This document shows, in pieces, positions 26,566-35,174 of a DNA stretch of 64,000 bases. This DNA comes from Streptomyces sp. Ru62 (lineage in GTDB: Bacteria; Actinomycetota; Actinomycetes; Streptomycetales; Streptomycetaceae). A model generated the notes under the pieces. The model saw only the letters and a list, made by a program, of their open reading frames with translations. It made no database searches and was not told the origin of the DNA. The translations under genes were made by a program, and so were the position numbers. Within the stretch, counting starts at the first letter, position 1; each line of letters begins with the position of its first letter. The stretch is taken from assembly GCF_002920615.1 (NCBI RefSeq), contig NZ_PQSU01000003.1, positions 330,771 to 394,770 on the forward strand. The letters are read 5' to 3'.

Positions 26566-27399
26566 GTGAACCGCCAAGCATTGAAGAAACTCCTCAAAGA
26601 CCGCCGCGCGCTCATATCCCCCGAAACGCACGGACTGACCCGCCCCACCGGCCGGGGGCGCCGCGCCCCCGGTCTGTCACAGGGTCAGGTCGACGAACTC
26701 CTCGGCTACTCCGAGCGCACCTATCAGCGTCTGGAATCCGGCAACTACCACCACCCCCCGGTCGACCTCCTCCGCGACGTCGCGCGCCTGTACGGCATGA
26801 ACGAGCAGGAATGGATCAGCCTCTGCCGGTACGCCCGCGGCGAGGACCCGCCCGGCCCGCTGTACGACACCTCCGGCCACGCCCTGCCCGCCGCCTGGGC
26901 CGACGCCGTCGCCGGCATCACCCACCCCGCGTACGTCACCGACGCCTCCTGGAACCTCGTCACCTGCAACGACCGCTTCCACGCCCTGTTCGACAGCGGC
27001 CGGGCGCCGGCCAACACCATGCGGTGGATGCTCCTGGACGGGCGTGACCAACTCATCGACTGGGCCACGGCCTGGGCCCCGCTGGTGATGCCCCAGTTGC
27101 AGGCCGCGCTCGCCCAGCGCTCCGACGACAAGGTCTTGAGGCAGATCGAGGCCGACATCCTCGCCGACCCGCTCGCCCAGCCCCTGTACGAGAAGGGCGG
27201 GGCCTCCATCCACCCCGACGGCGACGAGCGGCCGATCCGTCACGCGGTCGAGGGGCCGGGGTGGGTGACGATGTGTGTGGCGCAGCCGCTCGCGGCGCCC
27301 GGGTCCCGGTGCATGATCCTCGTTTTCCGGCCTGGCCCGCGACGGACCGTCAGCCGACCGCGTATGTTGAAAGCCCAGGAGAACGGCATGAACGCCTGA
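26566..27399 (+). CDS. XRE/MmyB-type transcriptional regulator
   Basis: A 277-aa regulator. N-terminal XRE helix-turn-helix (GLSQGQVDELLGYSERTYQRLESGNYHHPPVDLLRDVARLYGM, ~35-80) and a C-terminal MmyB-like ligand-binding domain with PAYVTDASWNLVTCNDRFHALF and MRWMLLD. MmyB-type regulators bind fatty-acyl-like ligands and commonly regulate a neighbouring metabolic or secondary-metabolite gene. GTG 26566-26568. It lies 117 bp upstream of the type III polyketide synthase, in the same direction, and is its probable specific regulator (inferred from position). Confidence 0.88.
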   Translation: MNRQALKKLLKDRRALISPETHGLTRPTGRGRRAPGLSQGQVDELLGYSERTYQRLESGNYHHPPVDLLRDVARLYGMNEQEWISLCRYARGEDPPGPLYDTSGHALPAAWADAVAGITHPAYVTDASWNLVTCNDRFHALFDSGRAPANTMRWMLLDGRDQLIDWATAWAPLVMPQLQAALAQRSDDKVLRQIEADILADPLAQPLYEKGGASIHPDGDERPIRHAVEGPGWVTMCVAQPLAAPGSRCMILVFRPGPRRTVSRPRMLKAQENGMNA

Positions 27400-27479
27400 A
27401 TTTGCCCGTCTTTGGTGCGCGGCCAGGCAGTATTTCAGGGACGGCGAAGGAAACAAACCAGCCAATTTTGCCGTACCTT

Positions 27480-27493
27480 GACCTAATCAGGTC
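27480..27493 (+). promoter_or_regulatory. Short palindrome before the type III PKS gene
   Basis: GACCT-AATC-AGGTC (27480-27493) sits 23 bp before the PKS start in a low-GC promoter-like stretch. It may be the binding site of the upstream MmyB-type regulator. Confidence 0.4.
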
Positions 27494-27516
27494 GCAGCGC
27501 CTTCAGGGGGGAACCC

Positions 27517-28563
27517 ATGCCTGCTCATATCGCCCGCCCCACGACCGTCCTCGCCGCACACAAAATCACCACAACCGAGATAGCCGACGACATTCGCGCC
27601 CACCATCCGCACCATCCCCGGCTCGGCGCGATCCTCCGTGTCCTCGGCAACTGCGGCGTCGAGACCCGCTATTTCACCCAGCCCCTGGACTCGCCCACCA
27701 TCAACGGCACGGCGGAGGTGGGCGACCGCGCCGCCCGCGCCTTCGCGGACGGCCTCACCATGGCCGAACAGGCCGCCCGCGCCACCCTCGACCGCTACGG
27801 GCTCCAGCCCGGCGACATCACCGGCCTCATCACCACCCACGCCACCGGCTGGGCCGTCCCGAACCTCGACGTCCACCTGGTGGAACGGCTCGGGCTGCGG
27901 CCCACCATCCGCCGCACCGCCCTGACGACCACCGCCTGCGCCGGGGGAGCCCACGCCCTGGTCCGAGCCGTGGAACAGGCCCTGCTGCACCCCGGGTCCC
28001 GCGTCCTGGTCGTCGCCGCCGAAGTGCTGTCCACCGCCTACAACCACGCCGACACCAAGATCGAGCACATGATCTACAAAGCGCTGTTCGGCGACAGCGC
28101 AGCCGCCACCGTCGTCTCCAGCGACCCCCTCGGCCCCGGACTCGCCGTCGACGCCGACGGGCTGTTCGAGTACGTCCTCCCGGACAGCCTCGCCCTGTAC
28201 GCCGGCCGGATCGACAGCACGGGTCTGCACTTCGACAGCACCAAACAGGCGACCGGCGGCGCGAGACACGTCATGCCCGCCGTCACCGACTGGCTCGCCG
28301 GCCGCTCGGTCGACGTGCCCGTCATCCACCCCGGATCGAAGCCCATCATCCTCGACACGGCCGACGCCCTCGGTCTCACCGCGACCGACGCCCGCCACTC
28401 CCTCGACACCCTCTCCGAAGAGGGCAACCTCGGTGGCGTATCGGTTCTCCGGGTCCTCGAACGCACCCATGGCGAGCCCCCGGCCGACGGCGAGAGCGCG
28501 CTGGTGGTCGCCTACGGCCCGGGATTCTCCGTCTCCGCCCTCCGCGGCACCTGGCAGGACTAG
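27517..28563 (+). CDS. Stand-alone type III polyketide synthase (chalcone synthase-like)
   Basis: A 348-aa iterative ketosynthase that condenses malonyl-CoA units onto an acyl-CoA starter. The catalytic triad of type III PKSs is in place: C141 in TTTACAGGAHAL, H271 in IHPGSKPI, N304 in EEGNLGGVSVLRVL. Homology to RppA-type enzymes runs throughout (GVETRYFTQPL, FGDSAAATVV). The CoA-binding and gatekeeper region near ITTHATGWAVPNLDVHL differs from the GCxFMMP-like RppA pattern, so the product is not the usual naphthol. ATG 27517 with GGGGGGAA upstream. No tailoring enzyme is adjacent; the preceding MmyB-type regulator is the only partner. Confidence 0.88.
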   Translation: MPAHIARPTTVLAAHKITTTEIADDIRAHHPHHPRLGAILRVLGNCGVETRYFTQPLDSPTINGTAEVGDRAARAFADGLTMAEQAARATLDRYGLQPGDITGLITTHATGWAVPNLDVHLVERLGLRPTIRRTALTTTACAGGAHALVRAVEQALLHPGSRVLVVAAEVLSTAYNHADTKIEHMIYKALFGDSAAATVVSSDPLGPGLAVDADGLFEYVLPDSLALYAGRIDSTGLHFDSTKQATGGARHVMPAVTDWLAGRSVDVPVIHPGSKPIILDTADALGLTATDARHSLDTLSEEGNLGGVSVLRVLERTHGEPPADGESALVVAYGPGFSVSALRGTWQD

Positions 28564-28579
28564 CCGGCCGCCGGCGGCG

Positions 28580-28611
28580 CCGGCCGGGGCCCCACAGCGG
28601 GCCCCGGCCGG
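28580..28611. terminator. Bidirectional terminator between PKS and isomerase genes
   Basis: A perfect 13-bp stem (CCGGCCGGGGCCC at 28580-28592, complement at 28599-28611) with a 6-nt loop lies between the convergent stop codons at 28563 and 28628. Confidence 0.8.
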
Positions 28612-28627
28612 TGCGGGAGGGCGGGCA

Positions 28628-29779
28628 TCAGCGGCGCAGTGCCGCCAGGTTGCGGTAGCCGATGGCCGCGTGCTCCAGGGACTGGGCCGGGTTGGCCGCG
28701 CTCGGGGCGTTGTCCTGCTCGACCATCGGGTTGTGGTAATTGCGGTGGCCCACGCGGGAGAAGAACGTCGTGTAGTCGATGACCCCGGTGCCGAACGGGA
28801 CCATGTCGTACCCCATGCCGTTCGTGGTGTTCACGACGCCGTCCTTGGCGTGGAAGAGCGGGTACCGCTTGTCGTGGCAGGTGACCAGGCCCGCCGGGTC
28901 GAAGACGTCCGTGCGCGTGGAGCCGTCGTGGGCGGTGTAGGTGCGGAACTTGTACTGGGCGACGTGCGCCCAGAAGACGTCCATCTCCAGCCAGACCAGC
29001 TTCGGGTCGGTGACCGACAGGAAGTACTCCAGCTTGCGGATGCCGGAGCTGCGGGTCGGCCTGCCCTGGGCGTCCAGCGGGCCGCCGTCCAGCAAGAAGT
29101 CGTAGGCCGCGTCGTGATTGTGGGTGTACAGCTTCAGGCCGGCACGGCGGGCGATCTCCCCGAGGGCGTTCCACTTGTCGGCGGCCACGTCCCAGTCCGC
29201 CTTGTACCGGCTGTTGGTGGGGTCGGCGCCGGTGCCCATGTGCGCCATGCCGAGGATGTTCGCGATCTCCAGGTGCTTCTTGAAGGTGTCCAGATCGCCG
29301 CTGGTCAGCGGCCAGGAACCCGGGATGAAGCCGTGGTTGCCCTGGGCGCGCAGGCCGTTGTCGTCCAGCCAGCGGCGCAGCAGCTTCGCGCCCTGAACGG
29401 ACTCCAGGCTCGCCCCGCCGGGCGCGTTCGCGTGCTGGCCGTAACCGGCGAACTCGACCTGGCGGTAGCCGAAGCGGGCGAGCTGCTCGAACACGGCGCG
29501 GAAGCCGGACGGCAGCGAGGTCGACAGCGGGTCCCGGCCGATGGCGTCACGGACGGTGTAGAGGATGATGCCGCGCTTGTCCGCGGGCACCAGGGCATGG
29601 CCCTCGCCGCCGGCCGCGGCCCGGGGAGCGGCCTGGGGGGCCGCCTGGACGGGGGCGGCGCCGAGGACCGGTGCGGCGACGGCGCCGGCCGCGACGGCGG
29701 TGCAGGTGCTCAGGAAGCGGCGGCGGCCGATGCCGAGGCTGCGGCGCAGGTCTTCGTCGGTGTGCTGGCTGATGTTCAC
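28628..29779 (-). CDS. Tat-exported sugar phosphate isomerase/epimerase-like TIM barrel
   Basis: A 383-aa AP-endonuclease-2-fold (xylose isomerase-like) TIM barrel. The twin-arginine signal GRRRFLSTCTAVAAGAVAAPVLG lies at ~18-40, followed by ~30 Ala/Pro-rich residues, so it works outside the membrane, probably metal-loaded in the cytoplasm. Barrel motifs include IILYTVRDAI, QVEFAGYGQHA, LKLYTHNHDAAYDF, WLEMDVFWAHVA and VEQDNAP, supplying the metal-binding Glu/His/Asp. GTG start at 29777-29779 with GAGAGAGG upstream. Its GTG overlaps the EboF stop (GTGA); it is the last gene of the ebo-type operon. Substrate unknown; an inositol or keto-sugar is plausible from context. Confidence 0.85.
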   Translation of the reverse strand: MNISQHTDEDLRRSLGIGRRRFLSTCTAVAAGAVAAPVLGAAPVQAAPQAAPRAAAGGEGHALVPADKRGIILYTVRDAIGRDPLSTSLPSGFRAVFEQLARFGYRQVEFAGYGQHANAPGGASLESVQGAKLLRRWLDDNGLRAQGNHGFIPGSWPLTSGDLDTFKKHLEIANILGMAHMGTGADPTNSRYKADWDVAADKWNALGEIARRAGLKLYTHNHDAAYDFLLDGGPLDAQGRPTRSSGIRKLEYFLSVTDPKLVWLEMDVFWAHVAQYKFRTYTAHDGSTRTDVFDPAGLVTCHDKRYPLFHAKDGVVNTTNGMGYDMVPFGTGVIDYTTFFSRVGHRNYHNPMVEQDNAPSAANPAQSLEHAAIGYRNLAALRR

Positions 29780-31191
29780 GGGTGCCTCTCTCTGGACGGG
29801 TCGTCGGCGGTGAGACCGGCGAGGTGCAGCAGGAGCGGTTTCACGTCGGTGGCCGCGATGCGGTCGCCGACGGCGCGGGGGGTGGAGCACAACAGGAGCG
29901 GACCGTCGTCGTCGCTCGCGGGGAGGCGGCCGTGGCTGCCCCGGATCGGTGAGGGGTCGAGGGGGACGACCGCCATGCGGTAGCGCAGCCCGAGCTTCTT
30001 GCGGGCCAGCGCCGTCGCCGCCCTGACCTTCACATAGGGGTCCTCGGGGTCCATGAACAGCTCGACCGGGTCGTAGCCGGGCTTGCGGTGGATCTCCACG
30101 AGGCGCGCGAAGTCGGGGGCGCGGGCGTCGTCCAGCCAGTAGTAGTACGTGAACCAGGCGTCCGGTTCCGCGACGGCGACGAGTTCGCCGGAGCGCGGAT
30201 GGTCCAGGCCGTTGGCCTTCTTGCCCTGGTCGTCCAGGAGTCGCTCGATCCCGGGCAGGCCGTCGAGGGCGGCGCGGGTGGCCGCCAGGTCCTCCGGGCG
30301 GCGGACGTACACATGGGCGATCTGGTGGTCGGCCACGGCGAAGGCGCGGGACGCCATCGGGTCCAGGTACTCCATGCCGTCCTGGGTGTGGACCTCCAGC
30401 AGGCCGGCGCGGCGCAGGGCGCGGTTGATGTCGACGGGCCGGCTCACCGGGGTGATGCCGTACTCGGACAGCACCACCACGGTACGGCCCTCCGCGCGGG
30501 CATCGTCCAGCAGCGGCGCCAGGGCCGCGTCGAGGTCGGCGGCGGCCTTCAGGGAGCGCGGGTCGTCCGGGCCGTGGCGCTGCAGGTCGTAGTCGAGATG
30601 CGGCAGGTAACAGAGGGTCAGGTCGGGCCGGCGGGTGCGCAGGACGTGCCGGGTGGCGTCGATGATCCACTGGCTGGAGACCAGGTCGGCGCCCGGACCC
30701 CAGAAGCGGAACAGCGGGAACGTGCCGAACCTGTCGGTGAGTTCGTCGTGCAGGGCCGGTGGCCGGGTGTAGCAGTCGGGTTCCTTGCGGCCGTCGGCGT
30801 AGTAGACGGGTCGCGGGGTGACGGTGATGTCGGTGTCGGCGCCCATGGCGTACCACCAGCAGATGTTGGCGACCGTGTAGCCGGGGTGGGCGCGGCGGGC
30901 GGCGTCCCACAGCTTGTCCCCGGCGACCAGGCCGTTGTGCTGGCGCCACAGCAGGACCTCGCCGAGCTCCCGGAAGTACCAGCCGTTGCCGACGATGCCG
31001 TGCTCGGCGGGGAGCGTGCCGGTGAGGAAGGTGGACTGGGCGGCACAGGTGACGGCCGGCAGCACGGTACCGAGGTGCGCCCGGGAACCCGCGGCGGCGA
31101 GGGCCTCCAGGTGGGGCATGTGGACGAGGAGACGGGGGGTGAGACCGACCACGTCGAGGACGAGCAGCGGGGTGGGGGTCCGCTCGGTCAT
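29776..31191 (-). CDS. eboF: EboF-like alkaline phosphatase superfamily phosphodiesterase
   Basis: A 471-aa nucleotide pyrophosphatase/phosphodiesterase-type enzyme without signal peptide. N-terminal metal Asp in LLVLDVVGLTP (D13), nucleophile candidate T48 in PAVTCAAQSTFLTG, then DLTLCYLPHLDYDLQRHGP (Asp/His metal ligands) and VLSEYGI. Proteins of this size and pattern form EboF in the ebo operons. It overlaps EboE by ATGA (31188-31191) and the next isomerase gene by GTGA, so translation is coupled. It could remove phosphate or nucleotide groups from a prenylated cyclitol intermediate; that role is inference. Confidence 0.82.
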   Translation of the reverse strand: MTERTPTPLLVLDVVGLTPRLLVHMPHLEALAAAGSRAHLGTVLPAVTCAAQSTFLTGTLPAEHGIVGNGWYFRELGEVLLWRQHNGLVAGDKLWDAARRAHPGYTVANICWWYAMGADTDITVTPRPVYYADGRKEPDCYTRPPALHDELTDRFGTFPLFRFWGPGADLVSSQWIIDATRHVLRTRRPDLTLCYLPHLDYDLQRHGPDDPRSLKAAADLDAALAPLLDDARAEGRTVVVLSEYGITPVSRPVDINRALRRAGLLEVHTQDGMEYLDPMASRAFAVADHQIAHVYVRRPEDLAATRAALDGLPGIERLLDDQGKKANGLDHPRSGELVAVAEPDAWFTYYYWLDDARAPDFARLVEIHRKPGYDPVELFMDPEDPYVKVRAATALARKKLGLRYRMAVVPLDPSPIRGSHGRLPASDDDGPLLLCSTPRAVGDRIAATDVKPLLLHLAGLTADDPSRERHP

Positions 31192-32357
31192 GGCAGCTCC
31201 TTCAGGCCCAGATCGGTCAACAGGTCGCGGGCGAGGGCGAGTTCGGCGGCGATGCCGTCGGCGAGCCGGTCCCGGCCGCGCGGGCGCAGGCCGGGCGGGA
31301 GCGCCTGCCAGGTGTACGTCTCGACCTCCAGGTGCCGGGTGAGCGGGCGCGGCGCGCCGACGAGCCGGGCGAGGGCCGCGCGGAGCACGGGGAGCGTGCT
31401 GGTCAGCGGCGCGGTGGGGGACGCGTGCAGGGGGACGTGGAAGTGGGCGCGCCAGGGTGCGTCCGCCGGCAGCGGGCCGCCGGCCAGGGCCTCGGGCAGG
31501 TCGTCGGTGCCGCGCACCCCGGCGTCGGTGAGCGCGCGGGTCTGGTGCAGGAAGCGCGGCTCCGCGAAGGCGGCCAGGGCGGTGCGCACCTCCGGCCGGC
31601 CGGGGTGCTCGGCGTGCAGCGCGGCCGACAGCTGCGCCTTCACCACCGGTACCGGGGAGGCGGCCAGGGCGTCCAGCGCGGCCGTCGGGTCCTCGAACGA
31701 GGTCGCGAGATGGCAGGTGTCGACGCAGACGCCGACGCGGGGATGGCCGACGGAGCCGAGCGGTGCCAGGGCGTCCGCCGTGGTCTCCACGATGCAGCCC
31801 GGCTCCGGTTCCAGGCCGACGCGGACCGAGCGGCCGGTCAGCTCCGCCAGCGAGTCCAGGCGCTGCCCGAGCGTGCGCAGTGCCGCCCGGCCCGCTTCGG
31901 CGCGGTCGGCGGTCCAGGTGGTGCGCCAGCCGAGCGGCAGCGTGGAGACGCTGCCCTCGGTGACGTCGTCGGGCAGCAGCGCGGCCAGGATCCGGGCGAG
32001 CGCCGTGGTGTACTCCAGGCGCTCCCGGTCCGCCCAGTCGGGCTTGTAGACGCGGTACTTGACCTCGTCCGCGCCGAAGCCCTCGTACGGGAACCCGTTG
32101 AGGGTGACGACCTCCAGGCCGCGCCGGTCGAGTTCCCGCCGCAGGGCGCGCAGCGCGGCCGGGTCGGTGTCCACCGCGCGGGCCGCGTCATGGGCGAGCC
32201 ACAGGCCGATGCCGAGCCGGTCGCGGCCGAGCCGGCGCCGGACGGGCTCGCAGTGGTCGCGCAGCTGGGCGAGGACGCCGTCGAGGGTCTCGGCGGGGTG
32301 GACGTTGGTGCAGTAGGCGAGGTGGACGGTCGTACCGTCCGGGTGGCGGAAGCGCAT
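31188..32357 (-). CDS. eboE: EboE-like TIM-barrel metabolite traffic protein
   Basis: A 389-aa protein whose start VHLAYCTNVHPAETLDGVLAQLRDHC and features LGIGLWLAHDAAR, TLNGFPYEGFGADEVKYRVYKPDWADRERLEYT and VGLEPEPGCIVETT match the EboE ('metabolite traffic protein EboE') group, a xylose-isomerase-like TIM barrel. Metal ligands are probably the Glu of EPEPG, Asp of CVDTCHLA and His/Glu in later strands. ATG 32355-32357; 3 bp after the TatD-like gene's stop and overlapping EboF by ATGA. Its biochemical activity is unknown in any organism. Confidence 0.85.
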   Translation of the reverse strand: MRFRHPDGTTVHLAYCTNVHPAETLDGVLAQLRDHCEPVRRRLGRDRLGIGLWLAHDAARAVDTDPAALRALRRELDRRGLEVVTLNGFPYEGFGADEVKYRVYKPDWADRERLEYTTALARILAALLPDDVTEGSVSTLPLGWRTTWTADRAEAGRAALRTLGQRLDSLAELTGRSVRVGLEPEPGCIVETTADALAPLGSVGHPRVGVCVDTCHLATSFEDPTAALDALAASPVPVVKAQLSAALHAEHPGRPEVRTALAAFAEPRFLHQTRALTDAGVRGTDDLPEALAGGPLPADAPWRAHFHVPLHASPTAPLTSTLPVLRAALARLVGAPRPLTRHLEVETYTWQALPPGLRPRGRDRLADGIAAELALARDLLTDLGLKELP

Positions 32358-32360
32358 CGC

Positions 32361-33209
32361 TCACTCCCCGCCGCGCAGCAGGGAGTTGCCCTCGTGGGTG
32401 GCCTCGGGCGGTAGGACCTCCAGCTCCAGCCGGCCGCTCATGCCGTAGAACGCGACCGGGTTGCGCCACAGCACCCGGTCGACGTCGTCCTCGGTGAAGC
32501 CCTCGGCCAGCATCAGGTCGGCCACCCGGCGGGTCTTCAGCGGGTCGCTGCGGCCCCAGTCGGCGGCCGAGTTCACCAGCACCTTCTCGGGGCCGTAGGC
32601 GCGCAGGATCGCCACCATCCGGCGCTCGTCCATCTTGGTGTCGGGGTAGACGGAGAAACCGAGCCAGCAGCCGCTGTCCTTGGCGTCCCGCACGGTCGTC
32701 TCGTTGAGGTGGTCGACCAGGACCCGGTCGACGGGCAGCGCGGACTCGCGGACGACGTCGAGCGTGCGGTGCAGACCGGCGAGCTTGTCGCGGTGCGGGG
32801 TGTGCACGAGCGCGGGCAGGCCGTGGTCCGCGGCGAGCTGGAGCTGCGCGGCGAGGGCCTTGTCCTCGGCCGGGGTCATCGCGTCGTACCCGATCTCGCC
32901 CACCGCCACGACCTGGTCCTTGACGAGGTAGCGCGGCAGCTCGTCCAGGACGGGGGCGCAGCGCGGGTCGTTGGCCTCCTTCGGGTTGAGGGCGAGCGTG
33001 CAGTGGTGGGCGATGCCGTACTGGGCCGCGCGGAACGGCTCCCAGCCCAGGAGCGAGTCGAAGTAGTCCAGGAACGAGGCGGGGGAGGTGCGGGGCTGGC
33101 CCAGCCAGAACGACGGCTCGACCACCGCGCGGACGCCCGCGTCGCGCATGGCCTCGTAGTCGTCCGTGGTCCGGGACGTCATGTGGATGTGCGGGTCGAA
33201 CAGACGCAT
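32361..33209 (-). CDS. eboB: TatD-like metal-dependent hydrolase (EboB-type)
   Basis: A 282-aa amidohydrolase-fold protein of the TatD family: MRLFDPHIHMTSR (HxH), VAVGEIGYD (Glu ligand), ALVHTPHRDK and LVDHLNETTV (His ligands), LVNSAADWGRSD (Asp). These are the family's two-metal ligands; TatD proteins are nucleases or deacylases, but EboB substrates are unknown. ATG 33207-33209 overlaps the EboA stop by one base (TGATG). Followed after 3 bp by EboE. Its place here is the ebo-type core set. Confidence 0.85.
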   Translation of the reverse strand: MRLFDPHIHMTSRTTDDYEAMRDAGVRAVVEPSFWLGQPRTSPASFLDYFDSLLGWEPFRAAQYGIAHHCTLALNPKEANDPRCAPVLDELPRYLVKDQVVAVGEIGYDAMTPAEDKALAAQLQLAADHGLPALVHTPHRDKLAGLHRTLDVVRESALPVDRVLVDHLNETTVRDAKDSGCWLGFSVYPDTKMDERRMVAILRAYGPEKVLVNSAADWGRSDPLKTRRVADLMLAEGFTEDDVDRVLWRNPVAFYGMSGRLELEVLPPEATHEGNSLLRGGE

Positions 33210-33853
33210 CAGGTGGCCTCCTTGCCGGACTCCGCGCGGGCGAGGGCGAGCACGCGGTACAGACCGTCGGGGACGGGGCGGCCGGCGGCGGTGCGCTCGG
33301 CCGCGAAGTCGGTGAGCATCCGGGCGAGTTCGGCATCGTCGCGGGCCCGCTCGGCGAGACCGGCCACCGCTTCGACGGGGACGCCGGTGAACAGGCACTT
33401 CAGTACGGCCTGCCGCCAGCCGTGGGCGTCGAGGTGGCGTGCGGTGTAGGGGCCCACGGCGGCGGCGAGCAGCCGGGTGTCGTTCGTGCGCAGGGCGTCC
33501 TCGACGAGGGGGACCGCGTCGGGGCCGCGGACGAGGTGGGGCAGGGCGAGCAGCACGGCCCGGCGTTCGGCGGCGGTGCCCTGCCGGTAGACGCGGGTGA
33601 GGGCGGCGAGGTCGGCGCGGGCCGTGTGCAGGATCAGGACACGGGCGGCGTCCGCGTGCCGGCTGCCGCAGCGCCGGCCGGCCTCGGCCAGCCGCAGCTC
33701 CCAGGCGGAGATCGGGCCGTGTCCGCCCGGGTGGTCGGCGGCCTCGGCCAGTGCCCCTCGCAGCCAGGCGCGCGCGGGCGGGTCGAGGTGCGCGTCGAGA
33801 TGCTCGCGCAGCGCGTCGGGCGAGGGCGCCGCGGCGGCGGTCGAACGGGTCAC
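33209..33853 (-). CDS. eboA: EboA domain protein
   Basis: A 214-aa soluble all-helical protein resembling EboA: ARAWLRGALAEAA ... RLAEAGRRCGSRHADAARVLIL ... YRQGTAAERRAVLLALPHL ... LVEDALRTNDTRLLAAAVGPY ... LDAHGWRQAVLKCLFTGVPVEAVAGL. The HEAT-like repeats suggest a scaffold or binding role rather than catalysis. GTG 33851-33853 has AAGGGAG 6 nt upstream and overlaps the upstream isomerase stop (GTGA). EboA is the family marker of ebo operons, which supports assigning the whole set. Confidence 0.87.
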   Translation of the reverse strand: MTRSTAAAAPSPDALREHLDAHLDPPARAWLRGALAEAADHPGGHGPISAWELRLAEAGRRCGSRHADAARVLILHTARADLAALTRVYRQGTAAERRAVLLALPHLVRGPDAVPLVEDALRTNDTRLLAAAVGPYTARHLDAHGWRQAVLKCLFTGVPVEAVAGLAERARDDAELARMLTDFAAERTAAGRPVPDGLYRVLALARAESGKEAT

Positions 33854-34734
33854 GGAGTACTCCCTTCGGGCACGGGGGCGGCCGGGGTACGGGTGGTGGC
33901 TCGGCGGAGGAACGGCAGGGAGGTGGCGGCGTGGTGGGGGCCGGCGTGGGAGTGGCGGGGCAGCTCCACGACCGTCAGGCCCCGGTAACCGGTGGCCGCG
34001 AGCGCCGCGAGGACGGGCGGGAAGTCGATCTCGCCCTCGCCGAACGGGAGGTGGTCGTGCACGCCCCGCCGCATGTCCTCGATCTGCACGTGCCGCAGCC
34101 AGGGCGCGGCGGCGCGTACGCAGTCGGCGGGCGGCAGCGGCTCCAGACACTGGCAGTGGCCGATGTCGAGGGTGAGGCCGAGCGCGGGCGGGTCGCCGAG
34201 GAGGCGGCGCAGGTGGTGGAAGTCGGCGAGGGTCGCGAGGAGGTGGCCGGGTTCGGGCTCGACGGCGAGGGGGACGCCGGCGGACTCGGCGGCGTCGAGG
34301 ACGGGGGAGAGGGAGGCGGCGAGCCGATCCCACGCCGGCGCCGGGCCGGTATCGGTCGGCGGAACGATTCCGCTGAAGCAGTGCACGGCCGTGGCACCGA
34401 GGTCGGCGGCCACCCGCACCGCCCGCAGCAGCAGGTCCACGCGGCGGGCGCGGGCCTCGGGGTCGGGGTCGAGCAGCGAGGGACCGTGTTTGCGCCGCGG
34501 ATCGAGGACATACCGCGCGCCGGTCTCCACGGCCACGTCGAGCCCCAGCCCGGCCAGGCGCCGGGCCACCCGCCGGGTACGGCCGGCGAGACCGGGGGCG
34601 AGCGGGTCGAGGTGCATGTGGTCGAGCGTCAGCCCGACACCGTCGTACCCGAGGTCGGCGAGCAGGGCGAGGGCGTCGTCCAGCCGGAGATCGGCGAGAC
34701 CGTTGGTGCCGTAGCCGAAGCGCGGGGGGTTCAC
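33850..34734 (-). CDS. Sugar phosphate isomerase/epimerase-like TIM barrel
   Basis: A 294-aa cytosolic xylose-isomerase-like TIM barrel (YGTNGLADLRLDDALALLADLGYDGVGLTLDHMHLDP; VPLAVEPEPGHLLATLADFH; LGLTLDIGHCQCL; HVQIEDMRRGVHDHLPFGEGEIDF; GLTVVELPRHSH). Conserved Glu, Asp, His ligands imply a divalent metal. GTG 34732-34734 follows GGGAAGGGAG and overlaps the upstream disordered ORF by GTGA; it overlaps EboA by GTGA downstream. It is an addition to the classical ebo gene set. Confidence 0.87.
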   Translation of the reverse strand: MNPPRFGYGTNGLADLRLDDALALLADLGYDGVGLTLDHMHLDPLAPGLAGRTRRVARRLAGLGLDVAVETGARYVLDPRRKHGPSLLDPDPEARARRVDLLLRAVRVAADLGATAVHCFSGIVPPTDTGPAPAWDRLAASLSPVLDAAESAGVPLAVEPEPGHLLATLADFHHLRRLLGDPPALGLTLDIGHCQCLEPLPPADCVRAAAPWLRHVQIEDMRRGVHDHLPFGEGEIDFPPVLAALAATGYRGLTVVELPRHSHAGPHHAATSLPFLRRATTRTPAAPVPEGSTP

Positions 34735-35174
34735 GCGGGGCTCCCTTCCCTGACGACCGGTTCCACGCGCCGCGCTCCTTCCTGACCGAGCGGGCCGGGG
34801 GTGGCGGTGAGCGCGGCGGTGGTTTCGGCTGCGGGCGTGTTGCCGGTCGAGCCGACGGCCGGTGGGCTGAGGGGTGCCGTCACCGGCGCGGTGGTGTGGG
34901 CTCGGGCGTGGGTGGTGGGCGTGTTGCGGGTCGAGTGGGTGGCTGGTGGGCCGGCGGATGCCGCGGTCGGGGCGGGGGCGTCGGTTCGGGTGCGGGCGTC
35001 GGTCACCGCGCGGGTGGTGGGCGGGCCGGGAGTTGCCGTGACCGGGACGGTGGAGGTGCTTGGGGCCGCGTGGGTGGTCGGCGAGCCGAGTGCTGCCGTG
35101 GCCGGGGCGGCGGTGCCGGTTCGGGTGTGGGCGGTGACGGCGTTGTCGCCGTGGCGGGCGCGGACCGGGTTCAT
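34731..35174 (-). CDS. Thr/Ala/Pro-rich disordered protein inside the ebo-type operon
   Basis: A 147-aa ORF running from an ATG overlapping the UbiA stop (ATGA, 35171-35174) to a TGA overlapping the next gene's GTG (34731-34734). About two thirds of the residues are Thr, Ala or Pro, with scattered Arg/His (for example TAAPATAALGSPTTHAAPST). No fold, signal or membrane segment. Third positions are G/C-biased in this frame and the spacing of both overlaps fits translational coupling, which favours a real gene; alternatively it is a low-complexity expansion of a spacer that keeps the frame open by chance. An N-terminal MNPVRARHGDN is unlike the rest. Confidence 0.5.
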   Translation of the reverse strand: MNPVRARHGDNAVTAHTRTGTAAPATAALGSPTTHAAPSTSTVPVTATPGPPTTRAVTDARTRTDAPAPTAASAGPPATHSTRNTPTTHARAHTTAPVTAPLSPPAVGSTGNTPAAETTAALTATPGPLGQEGARRVEPVVREGSPA

